The position numbers and the translations under genes are program-made. The notes beneath the pieces were generated by a model. It did no database searches. It saw only the letters and a list, made by a program, of their open reading frames with translations, and had not been told where the DNA came from. This document shows, one piece after another, positions 36,752 through 45,911 of a stretch of DNA of 64,000 bases. Each line of letters begins with the position of its first letter. The first letter of the stretch is position 1. The DNA is from Roseivirga sp. BDSF3-8 (GTDB taxonomy: Bacteria; Bacteroidota; Bacteroidia; Cytophagales; Cyclobacteriaceae): the NCBI RefSeq assembly GCF_041449215.1, contig NZ_JBGNFV010000001.1, forward strand, positions 806,001-870,000, written 5' to 3'.

Positions 36752-36781
36752 AAAAGGCCCTGCTAGCTAGCAGGGCCTTTT
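36752..36781. terminator. Bidirectional terminator
   Basis: A 15+15 bp perfect palindrome without loop, AAAAGGCCCTGCTAG and its complement, separates the convergent genes at 36248-36748 and 36809-39982. A/T ends on both sides fit use on both strands. Confidence 0.9.
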
Positions 36782-36808
36782 ACTGTATAGAGATTCAAAA
36801 AGATAAAC

Positions 36809-39800
36809 TTATCTGAATACCATGATGCGGCCAGTGGCAACATCATATCCTGTAGTGATTCGATAGATATAAGTTTCCTCCTCCAGATCAAGATCTGTAG
36901 CAGAAAGATCTACGTTCACTTTTTCACCTGCCTGCACATAACCTTGAAACAGTGTGGTAACCTTGTTACCAGTCAGACGATAAAGCTCTACAGTAACCTC
37001 AGACGTTTTGCCTGAAGTAAAGGTGATCTTACCATCAGCATTCAAAGGGTTAGGATAAACATCTGCCTCAATAGAGGTAAATATGCTTCCTGGTGTACGG
37101 CACACATCACCCAGGTCATCACTGGTTACGCAAGTACCGGCTTTATATGCAGCCTCCGGCTGATAGCATTCGGTATTGTTGAAGCAAGTCTCAGACTCAG
37201 CACACAGTGTGTACGTCACGGAGAAGCTTTCAGCAGATTTGCCAAAGGCTGGCACATCATCGACCTTAATGCCGTATACACCAGTAGTAGGGTCAGTACC
37301 TACACTCATGGCCCAACCTTCACTATTACTCATATCACTTACGGAAGCACATGATGGAATACTAACCGTATAGTGTGAGAGGTCATAGCGGCAAGAGCCG
37401 TCAGAGCTTACAGTGATTGTATAAGTAGTACACGTACCGTTTTCGCTTACCTCAGTCACTTCTGAGCTAAAGCAATCTGTGCATGACTTATCATCGTCAG
37501 AGCCGTCGCCTGAGTCAGAACCGTCTCCACTATCAGAGCCATCTCCATCATCACCTGTACTGCCGTCAGAGTCAGAACCACCGTCACTGCCTGATCCATC
37601 ATCTGATCCGTCGCTGTCTGAACCAGAGTCACCATCGGAGCCAGAGTCGCTACCTGATCCGTCGTCAGAGCCAGATCCGTCATTTGATCCGTCACCATCT
37701 GAACCGGAACCATCTCCTCCATCAGAGCCTGATCCACCATCTTCACCGTCTGAACCACCATCGGTAGGATCCGTTGGATCGGTAGGATCTGTTGGATCAG
37801 TAGGGTTCGTTGGGTCAGTCGGATCGGTAGGATCAGTGGCCTCTACCGCGGTTACCGTAGTAGTACAAGTACTTGTACAGCCAGCGACATTAGATACGAT
37901 CAATGTTACAGTAGCAGAGGTTCCGGCATTACCAGCCAGAAGTTCCGCCTCAAGGGCACCTGAACCACTAACTACTTGCCAGCTACCGTCTTCAGAGGAA
38001 ACACTCCAGCTATATACCAGACCATCACCTGCAGGAGCAGTTAGCAGATTACCTGAAGACTGCGCAACCCAGTCACCACTAGACTGAATGTTACAGGCAA
38101 ATGGAGCTGAATCGTAGATATAGAAATTACGTGAAGTTGAGCAACCTGAAGCATCAGTTACAGTAACACTGTAGATGCCTGCAGATACGCCACTGAGGTC
38201 TTCATCTGTAGAACCTGTGTTCCAACGGTACGTGTATGGTTCTACACCACCGCTTACGGAAAGATCAATAGAAGCGTCTGAAGCTCCCTGGCAAGAAGGC
38301 TCAGTGGAAGTATAAAGTAGGCTGAATGTATTTCTGCGAACATAAGCGCTAACACGGGTAGTACATCCAACGGCATCTGTAACTGTCACTACGTAGCTAC
38401 CTGAAACAAGTCCGCTAAGATCTTCTTCTGTAGAGCCATTAGACCAGAGATAAGTATAAGGAGCTGTACCGCCTGTAACAGTTAGATCCACGCTTCCTTC
38501 AGGCTCATTAGCACATCCGGCAGGGGCTACCACTACACGACCGCTCAGCGTGTTGTTTTCAGCAACATAGAAATAAGCATCAGCCACACAACCAGTAGCA
38601 TCAGTTACTTTAAGGGCATAAGAGCCCGCAGCTATTCCGCTCAGGTCTTCTGAAGTATTTCCATTTGACCATACATAAGTATAAGGAGCCTCGCCACCTG
38701 AAATACTCACATCTACAGAACCTGATAGAGGATCGGTACAGCTAACTTTCGTAATCTGACCGCTTACACTCATTGAAGAAGGCTCTTTAGCCACGTAAAT
38801 ACTTTGAACTGTGGAACATCCTGTTGCATCGGTAACTGTTACCTGATACACACCAAATGCCAGTCCGCTAACATCCTCAGTAGTAGCTCCGTTTGACCAT
38901 GAATAGGTATAAGGAGCCACACCGCCGATAACTGACAGGTCTATGGCGCCTGATTGTGTATCTCTGCAATTCACCTTAGTGATTAAGGCTTCTGCTGATA
39001 GGCCTTCGCCTTCTCTTACAGCACCTGCAAGTTCTACAGAACAACCTTTCGCATCTGATACAATTACAGAATAGCTTCCTGAAGTCAATCCTTCACGATC
39101 TACTGAAGTAGAACCATCGTTCCACTGAATAGTATACGGCTCAGTACCACCCGCAACGCTCAAGTCTGCCGCACCGTTTGGGTTACCACAGCTAGCATCT
39201 GTAAAGTTTACAGTAGCTTCCAGTGCCTGAGGTTGACCAACCTCCGCTTTAAGCTCAATGGTTTTTCCATTTGCGTCTGTAACCAGCACATCGTAAAGAC
39301 CGGCAGGGATATTCTCTAAAGAACGACCGGTAGCTCCGTTATTCCACTTAAAAGAATAAGGCTCAGTACCTTCTTCAATTACTACTTTCAGCGCTCCATC
39401 AGACGCACCAAAACATGAGGCATCAGTCGCATTGATAGACCCGGAAAGGTTGGAACAATCGACAGATAGCTCTTCTGTATAGACGCATGTAGCTGCTTTG
39501 TAGGCAATAGTAGGAGCCCAGCAATCATCACTTACAGCGCAAGCATCCTGAGCACACACTTTAAAGGTAACAGTCATAGTAGATGCCTGATGATCTTCAC
39601 CGAAGTCTCTTATCTCATCTACCTTGAAACCGAAAACGCCTGAAGTAGGGTCTGTCATATTCAACTCCATAGGGAACCCCTCAGAGTTAGTGGCAGACTT
39701 AATGGTACCGCAGGGAACACCAACTGTAAGGTGAGATAATGCTGCCCGGCAGGATGCACCAGCGGACACTTCCATAGTATACACTTTGCAACCACCTTCT

Positions 39801-39982
39801 TCTTCCACACTTATAATAGAAGAAGAAAAACAGGATTCACCACAATTTTTCTGGGCCATTGCTGAGCTTGTTACCCCTAGTGTCATAACCAGAGTAAACA
39901 AGGTAGCGCTCAGAATCTTAGGAAGCAGGAACGACCTGCCTACCGGCCCATCTGAACTAAAACATCGTAAATATTTTCGCAT
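36809..39982 (-). CDS. T9SS-exported SprB-repeat protein with duplicated Cys-rich domain
   Basis: The 1057-residue protein has a long signal peptide (to about residue 44). A Cys-rich domain of about 135 residues (45-180) is repeated in similar form at 834-960: CFSS..., TNSEGFPM versus MSNSEGWAM, TSGVFGFKVDEI versus TTGVYGIKVDDV. Between lie six SprB-like repeats (about 181-625) with the pattern GG-x-APYTY-x-WSNG-x-T-x-EDLSG, Y-x-VTVTDA-x-GC. Next come a CSG-type domain (626-715), a DPT linker (716-741) and a Ser/Gly/Asp linker (742-833). The C-terminal 85 residues are a type A T9SS sorting domain (ADVYPNPL ... GRIMVFR). It is probably a surface adhesin or structural exoprotein; that role is inference from SprB. 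Confidence 0.9.
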   Translation of the reverse strand: MRKYLRCFSSDGPVGRSFLLPKILSATLFTLVMTLGVTSSAMAQKNCGESCFSSSIISVEEEGGCKVYTMEVSAGASCRAALSHLTVGVPCGTIKSATNSEGFPMELNMTDPTSGVFGFKVDEIRDFGEDHQASTMTVTFKVCAQDACAVSDDCWAPTIAYKAATCVYTEELSVDCSNLSGSINATDASCFGASDGALKVVIEEGTEPYSFKWNNGATGRSLENIPAGLYDVLVTDANGKTIELKAEVGQPQALEATVNFTDASCGNPNGAADLSVAGGTEPYTIQWNDGSTSVDREGLTSGSYSVIVSDAKGCSVELAGAVREGEGLSAEALITKVNCRDTQSGAIDLSVIGGVAPYTYSWSNGATTEDVSGLAFGVYQVTVTDATGCSTVQSIYVAKEPSSMSVSGQITKVSCTDPLSGSVDVSISGGEAPYTYVWSNGNTSEDLSGIAAGSYALKVTDATGCVADAYFYVAENNTLSGRVVVAPAGCANEPEGSVDLTVTGGTAPYTYLWSNGSTEEDLSGLVSGSYVVTVTDAVGCTTRVSAYVRRNTFSLLYTSTEPSCQGASDASIDLSVSGGVEPYTYRWNTGSTDEDLSGVSAGIYSVTVTDASGCSTSRNFYIYDSAPFACNIQSSGDWVAQSSGNLLTAPAGDGLVYSWSVSSEDGSWQVVSGSGALEAELLAGNAGTSATVTLIVSNVAGCTSTCTTTVTAVEATDPTDPTDPTNPTDPTDPTDPTDPTDGGSDGEDGGSGSDGGDGSGSDGDGSNDGSGSDDGSGSDSGSDGDSGSDSDGSDDGSGSDGGSDSDGSTGDDGDGSDSGDGSDSGDGSDDDKSCTDCFSSEVTEVSENGTCTTYTITVSSDGSCRYDLSHYTVSIPSCASVSDMSNSEGWAMSVGTDPTTGVYGIKVDDVPAFGKSAESFSVTYTLCAESETCFNNTECYQPEAAYKAGTCVTSDDLGDVCRTPGSIFTSIEADVYPNPLNADGKITFTSGKTSEVTVELYRLTGNKVTTLFQGYVQAGEKVNVDLSATDLDLEEETYIYRITTGYDVATGRIMVFR
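37484..37837 (-). repeat. Low-complexity coding repeat (DPT and GSD linker)
   Basis: Within the SprB-repeat protein, 37760-37837 encodes tandem Asp-Pro-Thr triplets and 37484-37759 encodes a Ser/Gly/Asp-only linker of 92 residues. The DNA is degenerate enough that copies are not identical. Such acidic linkers commonly space domains in secreted proteins and are prone to slippage. Confidence 0.85.
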
Positions 39983-40462
39983 ATCGGTAATAATTTTACA
40001 ACCTTAATTTAGCTCAATTAACCGCCGATCGAAAACAAGGGTTGTGCCTGAAGAGATTCTACAGGTATGAACATCTACATATCTTTATCAATACCTTAAT
40101 TTGGTCTATTGGCAACAACAAAGCACACTGTGAAAATTTCAATATCACACATAAATATTTGGTAAAAAAAAGTAGATTAAGGCTTGATTAAGGAATTTCA
40201 AGGCAAAATATCCATTTACGGATCAACAAGTTAGCCTGCTCATAATTACGGCAATATGAAGGCAAAAACAGCCACTAGCGGAATCATATTTATACCGGCA
40301 TTACCTAAAAACATTACATGAGATACAAACAATAACAATTGGTCAAATATCTAAATTGAGAGGCGTCGAAGAAGTATATTTAGGTATTAGCTGCCTGCGG
40401 GGTTTGCGATATCGCATGGAAATGGTGAATTTTGCGATTGCATTAGAAATATTTTCATCATA
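39983..40462. other. Intergenic region between the SprB-repeat gene and prfB
   Basis: The 480 bases are AT-rich and divergently flanked. The first 300 bases from the left presumably hold the SprB-repeat gene promoter. No gene, hairpin or RNA was recognised; the only named site is the possible prfB promoter at 40403-40434. Confidence 0.4.
40403..40434 (+). promoter_or_regulatory. Candidate promoter of prfB
   Basis: TTTG (40403-40406) and GAATTTTG (40427-40434, one mismatch to TAnnTTTG) are 20 nt apart. The start codon of prfB follows 28 nt later. Confidence 0.4.
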
Positions 40463-41558
40463 ATGACTACAGACCAACTTAAAGATATAAAGGCTCGTGT
40501 TAATGCCTTGAGGGGGTATCTTTGACTATGATACCAAAAAGAAAGAAGTAGAAGAGCAGGAGCTTATCACCGCCCAACCAGATTTCTGGAACGACCCGAA
40601 GGCTGCCGAAGCAGTGATGAAGGAGATCCGTGCTAAAAAATCATGGACTGACTCTTATGAGGATGTTGAAGCGAAATTCGGTGATCTGGAAGCGCTTTAC
40701 GAGTTCTATGAAGCAGGCGATGTAGAAGAGGATGAGATCAATCAAGAGAAATCGAAGGTAATTAAATCTTTGGAAGATCTTGAGTTCAAGAAAATGCTCT
40801 CTGCCGAAGAGGACCAACTCAGTGCCATGATGGAGATCAATCCGGGGGCCGGTGGTACTGAGAGTAACGATTGGGCCAGCATTCTCATGCGCATGTATAT
40901 CATGTGGGGGGAAAAGAATAAGTATAAGGTCCGTGAGGTTAATTACCAGGCAGGTGAAACGGCTGGTGTGAAAGCTGTAACCCTGGAGTTTGAAGGTGAT
41001 TTTGCTTATGGGTACCTAAAGGCCGAGAGCGGGGTTCATCGCCTTGTGCGTATTTCTCCTTTTGATAGCGGTGGCCGACGCCATACATCATTTGCTTCTG
41101 TATTTGTATACCCTGTGGTAGATGATAGTATCAATATCGAAGTGAACCCTGCTGATATTACCTGGGAAACCTTTCGTTCGGGTGGAGCCGGCGGACAGAA
41201 CGTGAATAAGGTTGAGACGGCTGTTCGCCTCCGGCACGAACCCAGCGGGCTGATAGTGGAATGCCAGCAGGAACGCAGTCAGCTTCAGAATAAGGAGAAA
41301 GCTCTCAATATGTTGAAGTCAAGGCTTTATCAACTGGAGATCCAAAAACGGAATGAAGCCCGGGCTGAGGTGGAAAGCACCAAAAAGAAGATCGACTTTG
41401 GCTCTCAGATACGTAGTTACGTGTTGCATCCGTATAAATTGATAAAAGATGTACGCACCGGACATGAGCGCTCAGATGTGCAAAATGTACTGGACGGAGA
41501 TCTGGACGATTACATTAAGGCTTTCCTGATGAGTCAGGCGGAGCCTGAGGAAAATTAA
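40463..41558 (+). CDS. prfB: Peptide chain release factor 2, with programmed +1 frameshift
   Basis: RF2 recognises UGA and UAA stops. The gene begins at ATG 40463 and reads 20 codons to an in-frame TGA at 40523-40525. The local sequence AGG GGG TAT CTT TGA C is the classic autoregulatory frameshift site: a Shine-Dalgarno-like AGGGGG, a CTT slip codon (40520-40522) and TGA followed by C. Skipping T40523 restores a frame of 344 further codons to 41558, giving 364 residues. The body carries the stop-codon motif SPF ([10 protein letters not shown]) and the hydrolysis motif GGQ in [15 protein letters not shown]. When RF2 is scarce the ribosome pauses and shifts. The 3' end overlaps the convergent MATE gene by four bases. 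Confidence 0.97.
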
Positions 41559-42922
41559 TCAAATAAAAGCGGCTGCCTGGCCGCTTTTATTTTGCGCTTT
41601 TGCCTCCTGCTCTCAAGATGAAAACGGAGAAGCAATAAAACCGCGGCAACGCTAAGCCCTGTAAGAAGGCCGAACCATACCCCACTGGACCCGAGAGTTG
41701 TGTGAAAACCCATAAGATATCCGACCGGCAGGGCAATGAGCCAGTATGCCACAAAGGTGATGATGGTTGGCACTTTGACATCTCCCATCCCTCTGAGGGC
41801 TCCCAGAGTCACCACTTGAACACCGTCTGATATCTGAAAAAAACCAGCAACCACCAGCAGGGAGGCGGCAATTTCTATCACGCCTATTTCATCGATGTAA
41901 AGGGTGGGCAGGAAGTCATTGAACACGATAAAGAAGGTGCAAAACAGGGCCATGAATAAGCCCCCTATCAAAATGGCAATGAACCCTGCCTTACGCAATG
42001 AACTGAAATCGGAGGCACCTAGCTGGTTTCCCACACGGATAGTGGCAGATGCGGAAATACCAGAAGCAGCCATGTAGGTAATACTGGCGAGGCTAATAGC
42101 TATCTGGTGAGCAGCCTGTGCCTTGGCACTTATCCATCCCATCATAATTGTAGCCATGGAAAAAGCGCCTACCTCAAAAAGGAACTGTAATGCAGTGGGC
42201 CAGCCCTGCCTCCAAATAGCCGAAAGGTGGGCTTTTTTAATACGGACTACTTCATTATAAGACCGGATATGCCTGTAGCGTGACGACAAGTAATAGTACA
42301 TAGCCATCCCTCCCCCCATAAGTAGGCGCGATATTACGGTGGCCACCCCCGCTCCTACCAGGCCAAGCGGCGGAAACCCAAGCTTTCCAAATATGAGCAG
42401 GTAGTTGAGGACTACATTAAGAAGGTTTGCTGATATGGAAATATACATCGCCTGACGGGTATGGCTCAGTCCTTCTACAAACTGCTTATACACCTGGTAT
42501 ACCATGAGGGGCAAGATGGAGGCGCCAATGAGTAAGAGGTATGGACGGCATGCCTCTACCACAAGTGGGGGTTGCCGGAGGTTATCAAGCAATAAAACAC
42601 CCGCTCCAAGCAAAAGGGCAAGAAAGATAGCCGCGAGGCCATTGAGGAGGAGGCCGTTCTTAAGAATAGCCGCCTTTCTCATTACGTTTTTTTTACCGTC
42701 TGCAGCGGCAGCAAGCGGGGTAAGGGCGAAGGAAAACCCTAATCCTATGGTAAGGATAATGATGAACACACCATTGGCCAGGGATGCTGCAGCCAAAGGA
42801 ATAGTACCAAGCTGACCGACCATGATGCTGTCTGCAACTCCTACCATAACATGGCCTAGCTGACCTAGCATCACAGGACCCGCAAGGGTAAGCGTCTTCC
42901 TGATGTGTTCGTTTGTGGTCAT
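41555..42922 (-). CDS. MATE family multidrug/cation efflux transporter
   Basis: The 455-residue integral membrane protein has the twelve-helix NorM/DinF pattern: [34 protein letters not shown] near the start, and [34 protein letters not shown] at about residues 270-310, which are MATE hallmarks. It couples sodium or proton inflow to drug export. It sits 14 nt downstream of the NUDIX gene on the same strand. Its C-terminal codons ([10 protein letters not shown]) also form the prfB terminator stem. Confidence 0.94.
   Translation of the reverse strand: MTTNEHIRKTLTLAGPVMLGQLGHVMVGVADSIMVGQLGTIPLAAASLANGVFIIILTIGLGFSFALTPLAAAADGKKNVMRKAAILKNGLLLNGLAAIFLALLLGAGVLLLDNLRQPPLVVEACRPYLLLIGASILPLMVYQVYKQFVEGLSHTRQAMYISISANLLNVVLNYLLIFGKLGFPPLGLVGAGVATVISRLLMGGGMAMYYYLSSRYRHIRSYNEVVRIKKAHLSAIWRQGWPTALQFLFEVGAFSMATIMMGWISAKAQAAHQIAISLASITYMAASGISASATIRVGNQLGASDFSSLRKAGFIAILIGGLFMALFCTFFIVFNDFLPTLYIDEIGVIEIAASLLVVAGFFQISDGVQVVTLGALRGMGDVKVPTIITFVAYWLIALPVGYLMGFHTTLGSSGVWFGLLTGLSVAAVLLLLRFHLESRRQKRKIKAARQPLLFD
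41561..41592 (+). terminator. prfB terminator embedded in the MATE gene end
   Basis: AAATAAAAGCGGC (41561-41573), loop TGCCTG and GCCGCTTTTATTT (41580-41592). It lies inside the last codons of the convergent MATE gene, which constrains both. Confidence 0.75.
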
Positions 42923-42936
42923 TACTTATCTGCTTA

Positions 42937-43488
42937 TTAAATATCGAGCATACGGGCCACTTTAAGGAGGCCAGCTACGCTGATTGCATCCGTTATTTCC
43001 TGATTCATGACCATATGTATGGCTTCAGCCAGGGGAAGATTACGGATGAGCAAATCTTCTGTTTCTTCGAATTCAGTTTCACCCTGGGTAAGATCTAATG
43101 CCAGAAATACGAAGCCTTCCTCATCGGTTACTGAAGTGGAAGTATGAAGCCTCATGATATTTTCCCACCGTGCTGCGGAAAGTCCCGTCTCCTCTTTCAG
43201 TTCACGCCTGGCTGATTCAAGAATATCTTCGCCCACCGGACCTCCTCCCATGGGTATCTCCCAGGTGTATTCTTCAAGTGTGTATCTGTACTGGCCTACC
43301 AGCCATGTATTCCCGTTTTCATCAACAGGAATAATACCCAGGGCTTTATTCTTAAAATGAACCTTACCATAAATACCTTCACCTCCTTTGGGATTGATCA
43401 CCTGATACTCGGTTACATTTACCCAAGGGTTATCGTACTTCTCCACACCACTCAGGGTTTGCCAGGGGTTCTTATCCAGATCTTTCAT
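42937..43488 (-). CDS. NUDIX hydrolase (ADP-ribose pyrophosphatase-like)
   Basis: The 183-residue protein starts at ATG 43488 (MKDLDKNPWQTL). A further in-frame ATG at 43602 would extend through the neighbouring IS end and is rejected. The canonical Nudix box is GGGPVGEDILESARRELKEETGL (residues about 88-110), fitting GX5EX7REUXEEXGU. The flanking IPVDENGNTWLVGQYRYTLEEYTWEIPMG resembles NudF/ADP-ribose pyrophosphatases. It cleaves a nucleoside diphosphate linked to another group; ADP-ribose is the best guess. The -7 box is only 4 nt from the start codon. Confidence 0.93.
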   Translation of the reverse strand: MKDLDKNPWQTLSGVEKYDNPWVNVTEYQVINPKGGEGIYGKVHFKNKALGIIPVDENGNTWLVGQYRYTLEEYTWEIPMGGGPVGEDILESARRELKEETGLSAARWENIMRLHTSTSVTDEEGFVFLALDLTQGETEFEETEDLLIRNLPLAEAIHMVMNQEITDAISVAGLLKVARMLDI

Positions 43489-43492
43489 GCGG

Positions 43493-43500
43493 CAAAAATA
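43493..43500 (-). promoter_or_regulatory. Candidate -7 box of the NUDIX gene
   Basis: The minus strand reads TATTTTTG, then CCGC and the ATG at 43488. With a start site about 5 nt after the box, the transcript would be leaderless. Confidence 0.5.
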
Positions 43501-43575
43501 GCAAAAGGCCCGGGCTATTCTGTCTGCATGAAGAAAGACTTTTGTAAATGAAAAAATGACGGATCTGAATAAATT

Positions 43576-43596
43576 ACCCCCACCAAAGGAGGGGGT
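43576..43596. repeat. Left terminal hairpin of the IS200-like element
   Basis: A six-base plus two-base stem, ACCCCC and CC paired with GG and GGGGGT around AAA, with one A-A mismatch. It lies directly after the tnpA stop codon (minus strand). Confidence 0.65.
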
Positions 43597-43598
43597 TT

Positions 43599-44075
43599 TC
43601 AATGGTTATTACCCCCAAAGGGGGATAGGCAGTTATCGAATAGCGGGATATCTATATCCCCATCCTCTTTCTTATCTTCCTTCTCCTGATACTTAACATA
43701 CCGCTTTATCTTTTCTTCATCTATGCCTACCGTACTTACAAAATAGCCTCGTGACCAAAAATGATTGCCCCAATAGGGTTTTCTGCGAAGACTCTTGAAG
43801 TTCTTAAACATCATGATCGCTGTCTTACCCTTGAGAATACCCATGAAGTCTGATACACTAAGTTTCGGAGGTATACTACATACCAAATGAACGTGATCTG
43901 GCTGAATGTTCAACTCTTCTACCTTGACCTCCTTCCATTCACATATCGTCTTTATCTTATTCTCCAACGTATCTGCAACAATATCACGAAGTATACGGTG
44001 GCGGTACTTCGGGGTCCATACTACATGATAGACACAATAGTAAAAGCTATGCGATAGCTTACGATACTTGCTCAT
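43599..44075 (-). CDS. tnpA: IS200/IS605 transposase TnpA
   Basis: The 158-residue protein is a Y1 HUH transposase: SHSFYYCVYHVVWTPKYRHRIL at the start, the metal-binding PDHVHLVCSIPPKLSVSDF with the HUH triad, GKTAIMMFKNF, NHFWSRGYFVSTVG, and the catalytic Tyr in KIKRYVKYQE. The start at ATG 44075 gives the usual beginning MSKYRKLSHS; a TTG further upstream adds 11 unusual residues and is rejected. It cuts and rejoins one DNA strand at hairpins near the element ends. The last codons (SPFGGNNH) overlap a CCCCC-AAA-GGGGG hairpin near the element end. Confidence 0.93.
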   Translation of the reverse strand: MSKYRKLSHSFYYCVYHVVWTPKYRHRILRDIVADTLENKIKTICEWKEVKVEELNIQPDHVHLVCSIPPKLSVSDFMGILKGKTAIMMFKNFKSLRRKPYWGNHFWSRGYFVSTVGIDEEKIKRYVKYQEKEDKKEDGDIDIPLFDNCLSPFGGNNH

Positions 44076-44113
44076 TCCACAATATACCCCTACTGGCATA
44101 GCCCTCAAACATG

Positions 44114-44134
44114 ACCACCGTCTAAGACGGTGGT
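44114..44134. repeat. Right terminal hairpin of the IS200-like element
   Basis: ACCACCGTC, loop TAA and GACGGTGGT make a perfect nine-base stem, 39 nt upstream of the tnpA start and thus on the promoter-side end of the element. Confidence 0.7.
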
Positions 44135-44199
44135 TTTAATTCGATTAATAAATTATGGCTTCCACTTGATGGAGCAGAATATGGAAAGTAAATTTCGGG

Positions 44200-44796
44200 A
44201 TGCTGGCATCGTTTCATACGAAAGGAATCACAGAGGCGGGATGCGATGAGGCGGGCAGAGGTTGCCTGGCAGGCCCGGTGGTGGCCGCTGCAGTCATTTT
44301 GCCATCAAATTATCGCCATTCGCTACTGAATGATAGCAAAAAGCTTAAAAAGGCTGACCGCGACCTGCTTCGGAAAGACATAGAACAGGATGCCCTGGCC
44401 TGGGCTGTGGCTGAGGTGGACCATCTGGAGATCGATCGTATAAACATACTTAACGCTTCATTTCTAGCCATGCATCGTGCGATAGAGGGGCTTACTCTAC
44501 GCCCGCAGTGCCTGCTGATTGATGGTAACCGATTTACGCCCTACCCGGACATTCCTCACCATTGCATTATTAAAGGTGATGGCAAATACTTATCTATAGC
44601 TGCTGCCTCGATATTAGCTAAAACCTACCGTGATGAGCTTATGTGCTCAATGGCCAGATTGTACCCGGATTATGGTTGGGAATCTAATGCGGGCTACCCG
44701 ACTACTCTTCACCGCCGGGCTATTGCGGCCATTGGTCCTACTCCTTACCATCGTCGTTCTTTCAGACTTTTGCCTGAACAGTTGGAGATATTTTAA
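44200..44796 (+). CDS. rnhB: Ribonuclease HII
   Basis: RNase HII removes ribonucleotides and RNA from RNA-DNA hybrids. The 198-residue protein has the signature GCDEAGRGCLAGPVVAAAV with Asp16-Glu17, NDSKKL, CLLIDGNRF with the next acidic residue, and IAAASILAKTYRDELM with the late catalytic Asp. It starts at ATG 44200, only 45 nt beyond the IS200-like element, so the insertion probably lies in its upstream region. The gene ends 21 nt before gcvT. Confidence 0.94.
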   Translation: MLASFHTKGITEAGCDEAGRGCLAGPVVAAAVILPSNYRHSLLNDSKKLKKADRDLLRKDIEQDALAWAVAEVDHLEIDRINILNASFLAMHRAIEGLTLRPQCLLIDGNRFTPYPDIPHHCIIKGDGKYLSIAAASILAKTYRDELMCSMARLYPDYGWESNAGYPTTLHRRAIAAIGPTPYHRRSFRLLPEQLEIF

Positions 44797-44816
44797 GGAT
44801 ATAGCATTTTTGGGGC

Positions 44817-45911
44817 ATGGAAAATCTGAAGAAAACTGCCCTTAACGAGGTCCACCACAAATTAGGTGCTAAAATGGTACCTTTTGCCGGGTATGAAATG
44901 CCTGTACGTTACACTTCTGACATAGAGGAACACAACACTGTACGTGAAGGCGTAGGCATCTTTGATGTATCTCATATGGGTGAGTTTATGGTCAGAGGCC
45001 CTAAAGCCCTGGATCTGATACAGCGCATCACCTCTAACGATGCCAGCAAACTTTTTGATGGTAAAGCGCAGTATAGCTGCATTACCAATACAAACGGCGG
45101 GATTGTTGACGACTTATTAGTGTACCGGCTATCTGAAGAAGAATACCTGTTGGTAGTGAATGCGAGTAATATAGAAAAGGACTGGAACTGGATTACGCAA
45201 TATAATACTGAAGGGGTGGAGATGGAGAACATCTCTGATGAAATGAGCCTCTTTGCTGTGCAGGGACCTAAAGCTACCGAAGCTCTTCAAAGCCTTACGG
45301 ATATCAACCTGCCAGAGATGAAATTTTATACGTTTGAGAAAGGCACCTTTGCAGGGGTAAGTGACGTGATTGTTTCAGCCACGGGCTATACTGGTTCCGG
45401 AGGGTTTGAAATCTATGTGAGTAATAAAGATGCTGAATCTGTATGGAATAGCATCATGGAAGCAGGAGCTGATTTCGACATAAAGCCTATCGGGCTTGGC
45501 GCAAGGGATACGCTTCGACTGGAAATGGGCTTTTGCCTGTACGGAAATGATCTCGATGACACTACCTCTCCCCTGGAGGCCGGGCTGGGCTGGATTACTA
45601 AGTTCACTAAGGATTTTACCAATTCTAATAATCTTGCCAAACAAAAAGAGGAAGGGGTAGAAAAAAAATTGAGTGCTTTTCGCTTGATAGACAGAGGAAT
45701 ACCAAGACAAGGGTACGAAATCTATAGTGAAGATGAGAAAAAAATTGGCAAAGTTACTTCCGGATCTCAGAGCCCTAGCCTAAATTGTGGTATTGGACTT
45801 GGGTATTTATTGAAGGAGTATGCCAAACCCGGTACGGAAGTTTTTATTGCCGTAAGAAACCGGAAGCTTAAAGCTGAAGTAGTTAAATTACCATTTTACA
45901 AGGCAAATTGA
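44817..45911 (+). CDS. gcvT: Aminomethyltransferase, glycine cleavage T-protein
   Basis: The 364-residue T-protein transfers the methylene group from the H-protein arm to tetrahydrofolate, releasing ammonia. It has [33 protein letters not shown], the [12 protein letters not shown] motif at about residue 190, [20 protein letters not shown] and FTKDF. All T-protein folate-binding regions are present. H- and P-proteins are not in the window. Its stop codon overlaps the start of the small protein that follows (TTGA). Confidence 0.95.
   Translation: MENLKKTALNEVHHKLGAKMVPFAGYEMPVRYTSDIEEHNTVREGVGIFDVSHMGEFMVRGPKALDLIQRITSNDASKLFDGKAQYSCITNTNGGIVDDLLVYRLSEEEYLLVVNASNIEKDWNWITQYNTEGVEMENISDEMSLFAVQGPKATEALQSLTDINLPEMKFYTFEKGTFAGVSDVIVSATGYTGSGGFEIYVSNKDAESVWNSIMEAGADFDIKPIGLGARDTLRLEMGFCLYGNDLDDTTSPLEAGLGWITKFTKDFTNSNNLAKQKEEGVEKKLSAFRLIDRGIPRQGYEIYSEDEKKIGKVTSGSQSPSLNCGIGLGYLLKEYAKPGTEVFIAVRNRKLKAEVVKLPFYKAN

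Larger units (their letters stand above)
43568..44155. mobile_element. IS200/IS605-family insertion element
   Basis: The element has one transposase gene (tnpA) and hairpins near both ends: ACCCCC-aCC-AAA-GGa-GGGGGT at 43576-43596 and ACCACCGTC-taa-GACGGTGGT at 44114-44134, as expected for the single-stranded transposition of this group. The 9-base sequence AATAAATTA occurs just outside both hairpins (43568-43576 and 44147-44155). The exact ends are inferred from these marks. No tnpB accessory gene is present, so the organisation is IS200-like, about 0.57 kb. Confidence 0.72.

Noticed and set aside
37479-38087. A 202-codon plus-strand frame rich in Ser, Pro and Glu, and similar His-rich frames.
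   Set aside because: Antisense of the low-complexity Ser/Gly/Asp linker in the SprB-repeat gene; open only because of codon bias.
37484-39420. Repeated DNA in the SprB-repeat gene considered as a CRISPR array or satellite.
   Set aside because: The repeats keep a protein reading frame, have no constant spacer length, and are degenerate at third codon positions.
43489-43602. A longer start for the NUDIX gene at 43602.
   Set aside because: It would read through the -7 box and the end of the IS200-like element; the added segment is a translation of the element's hairpin.
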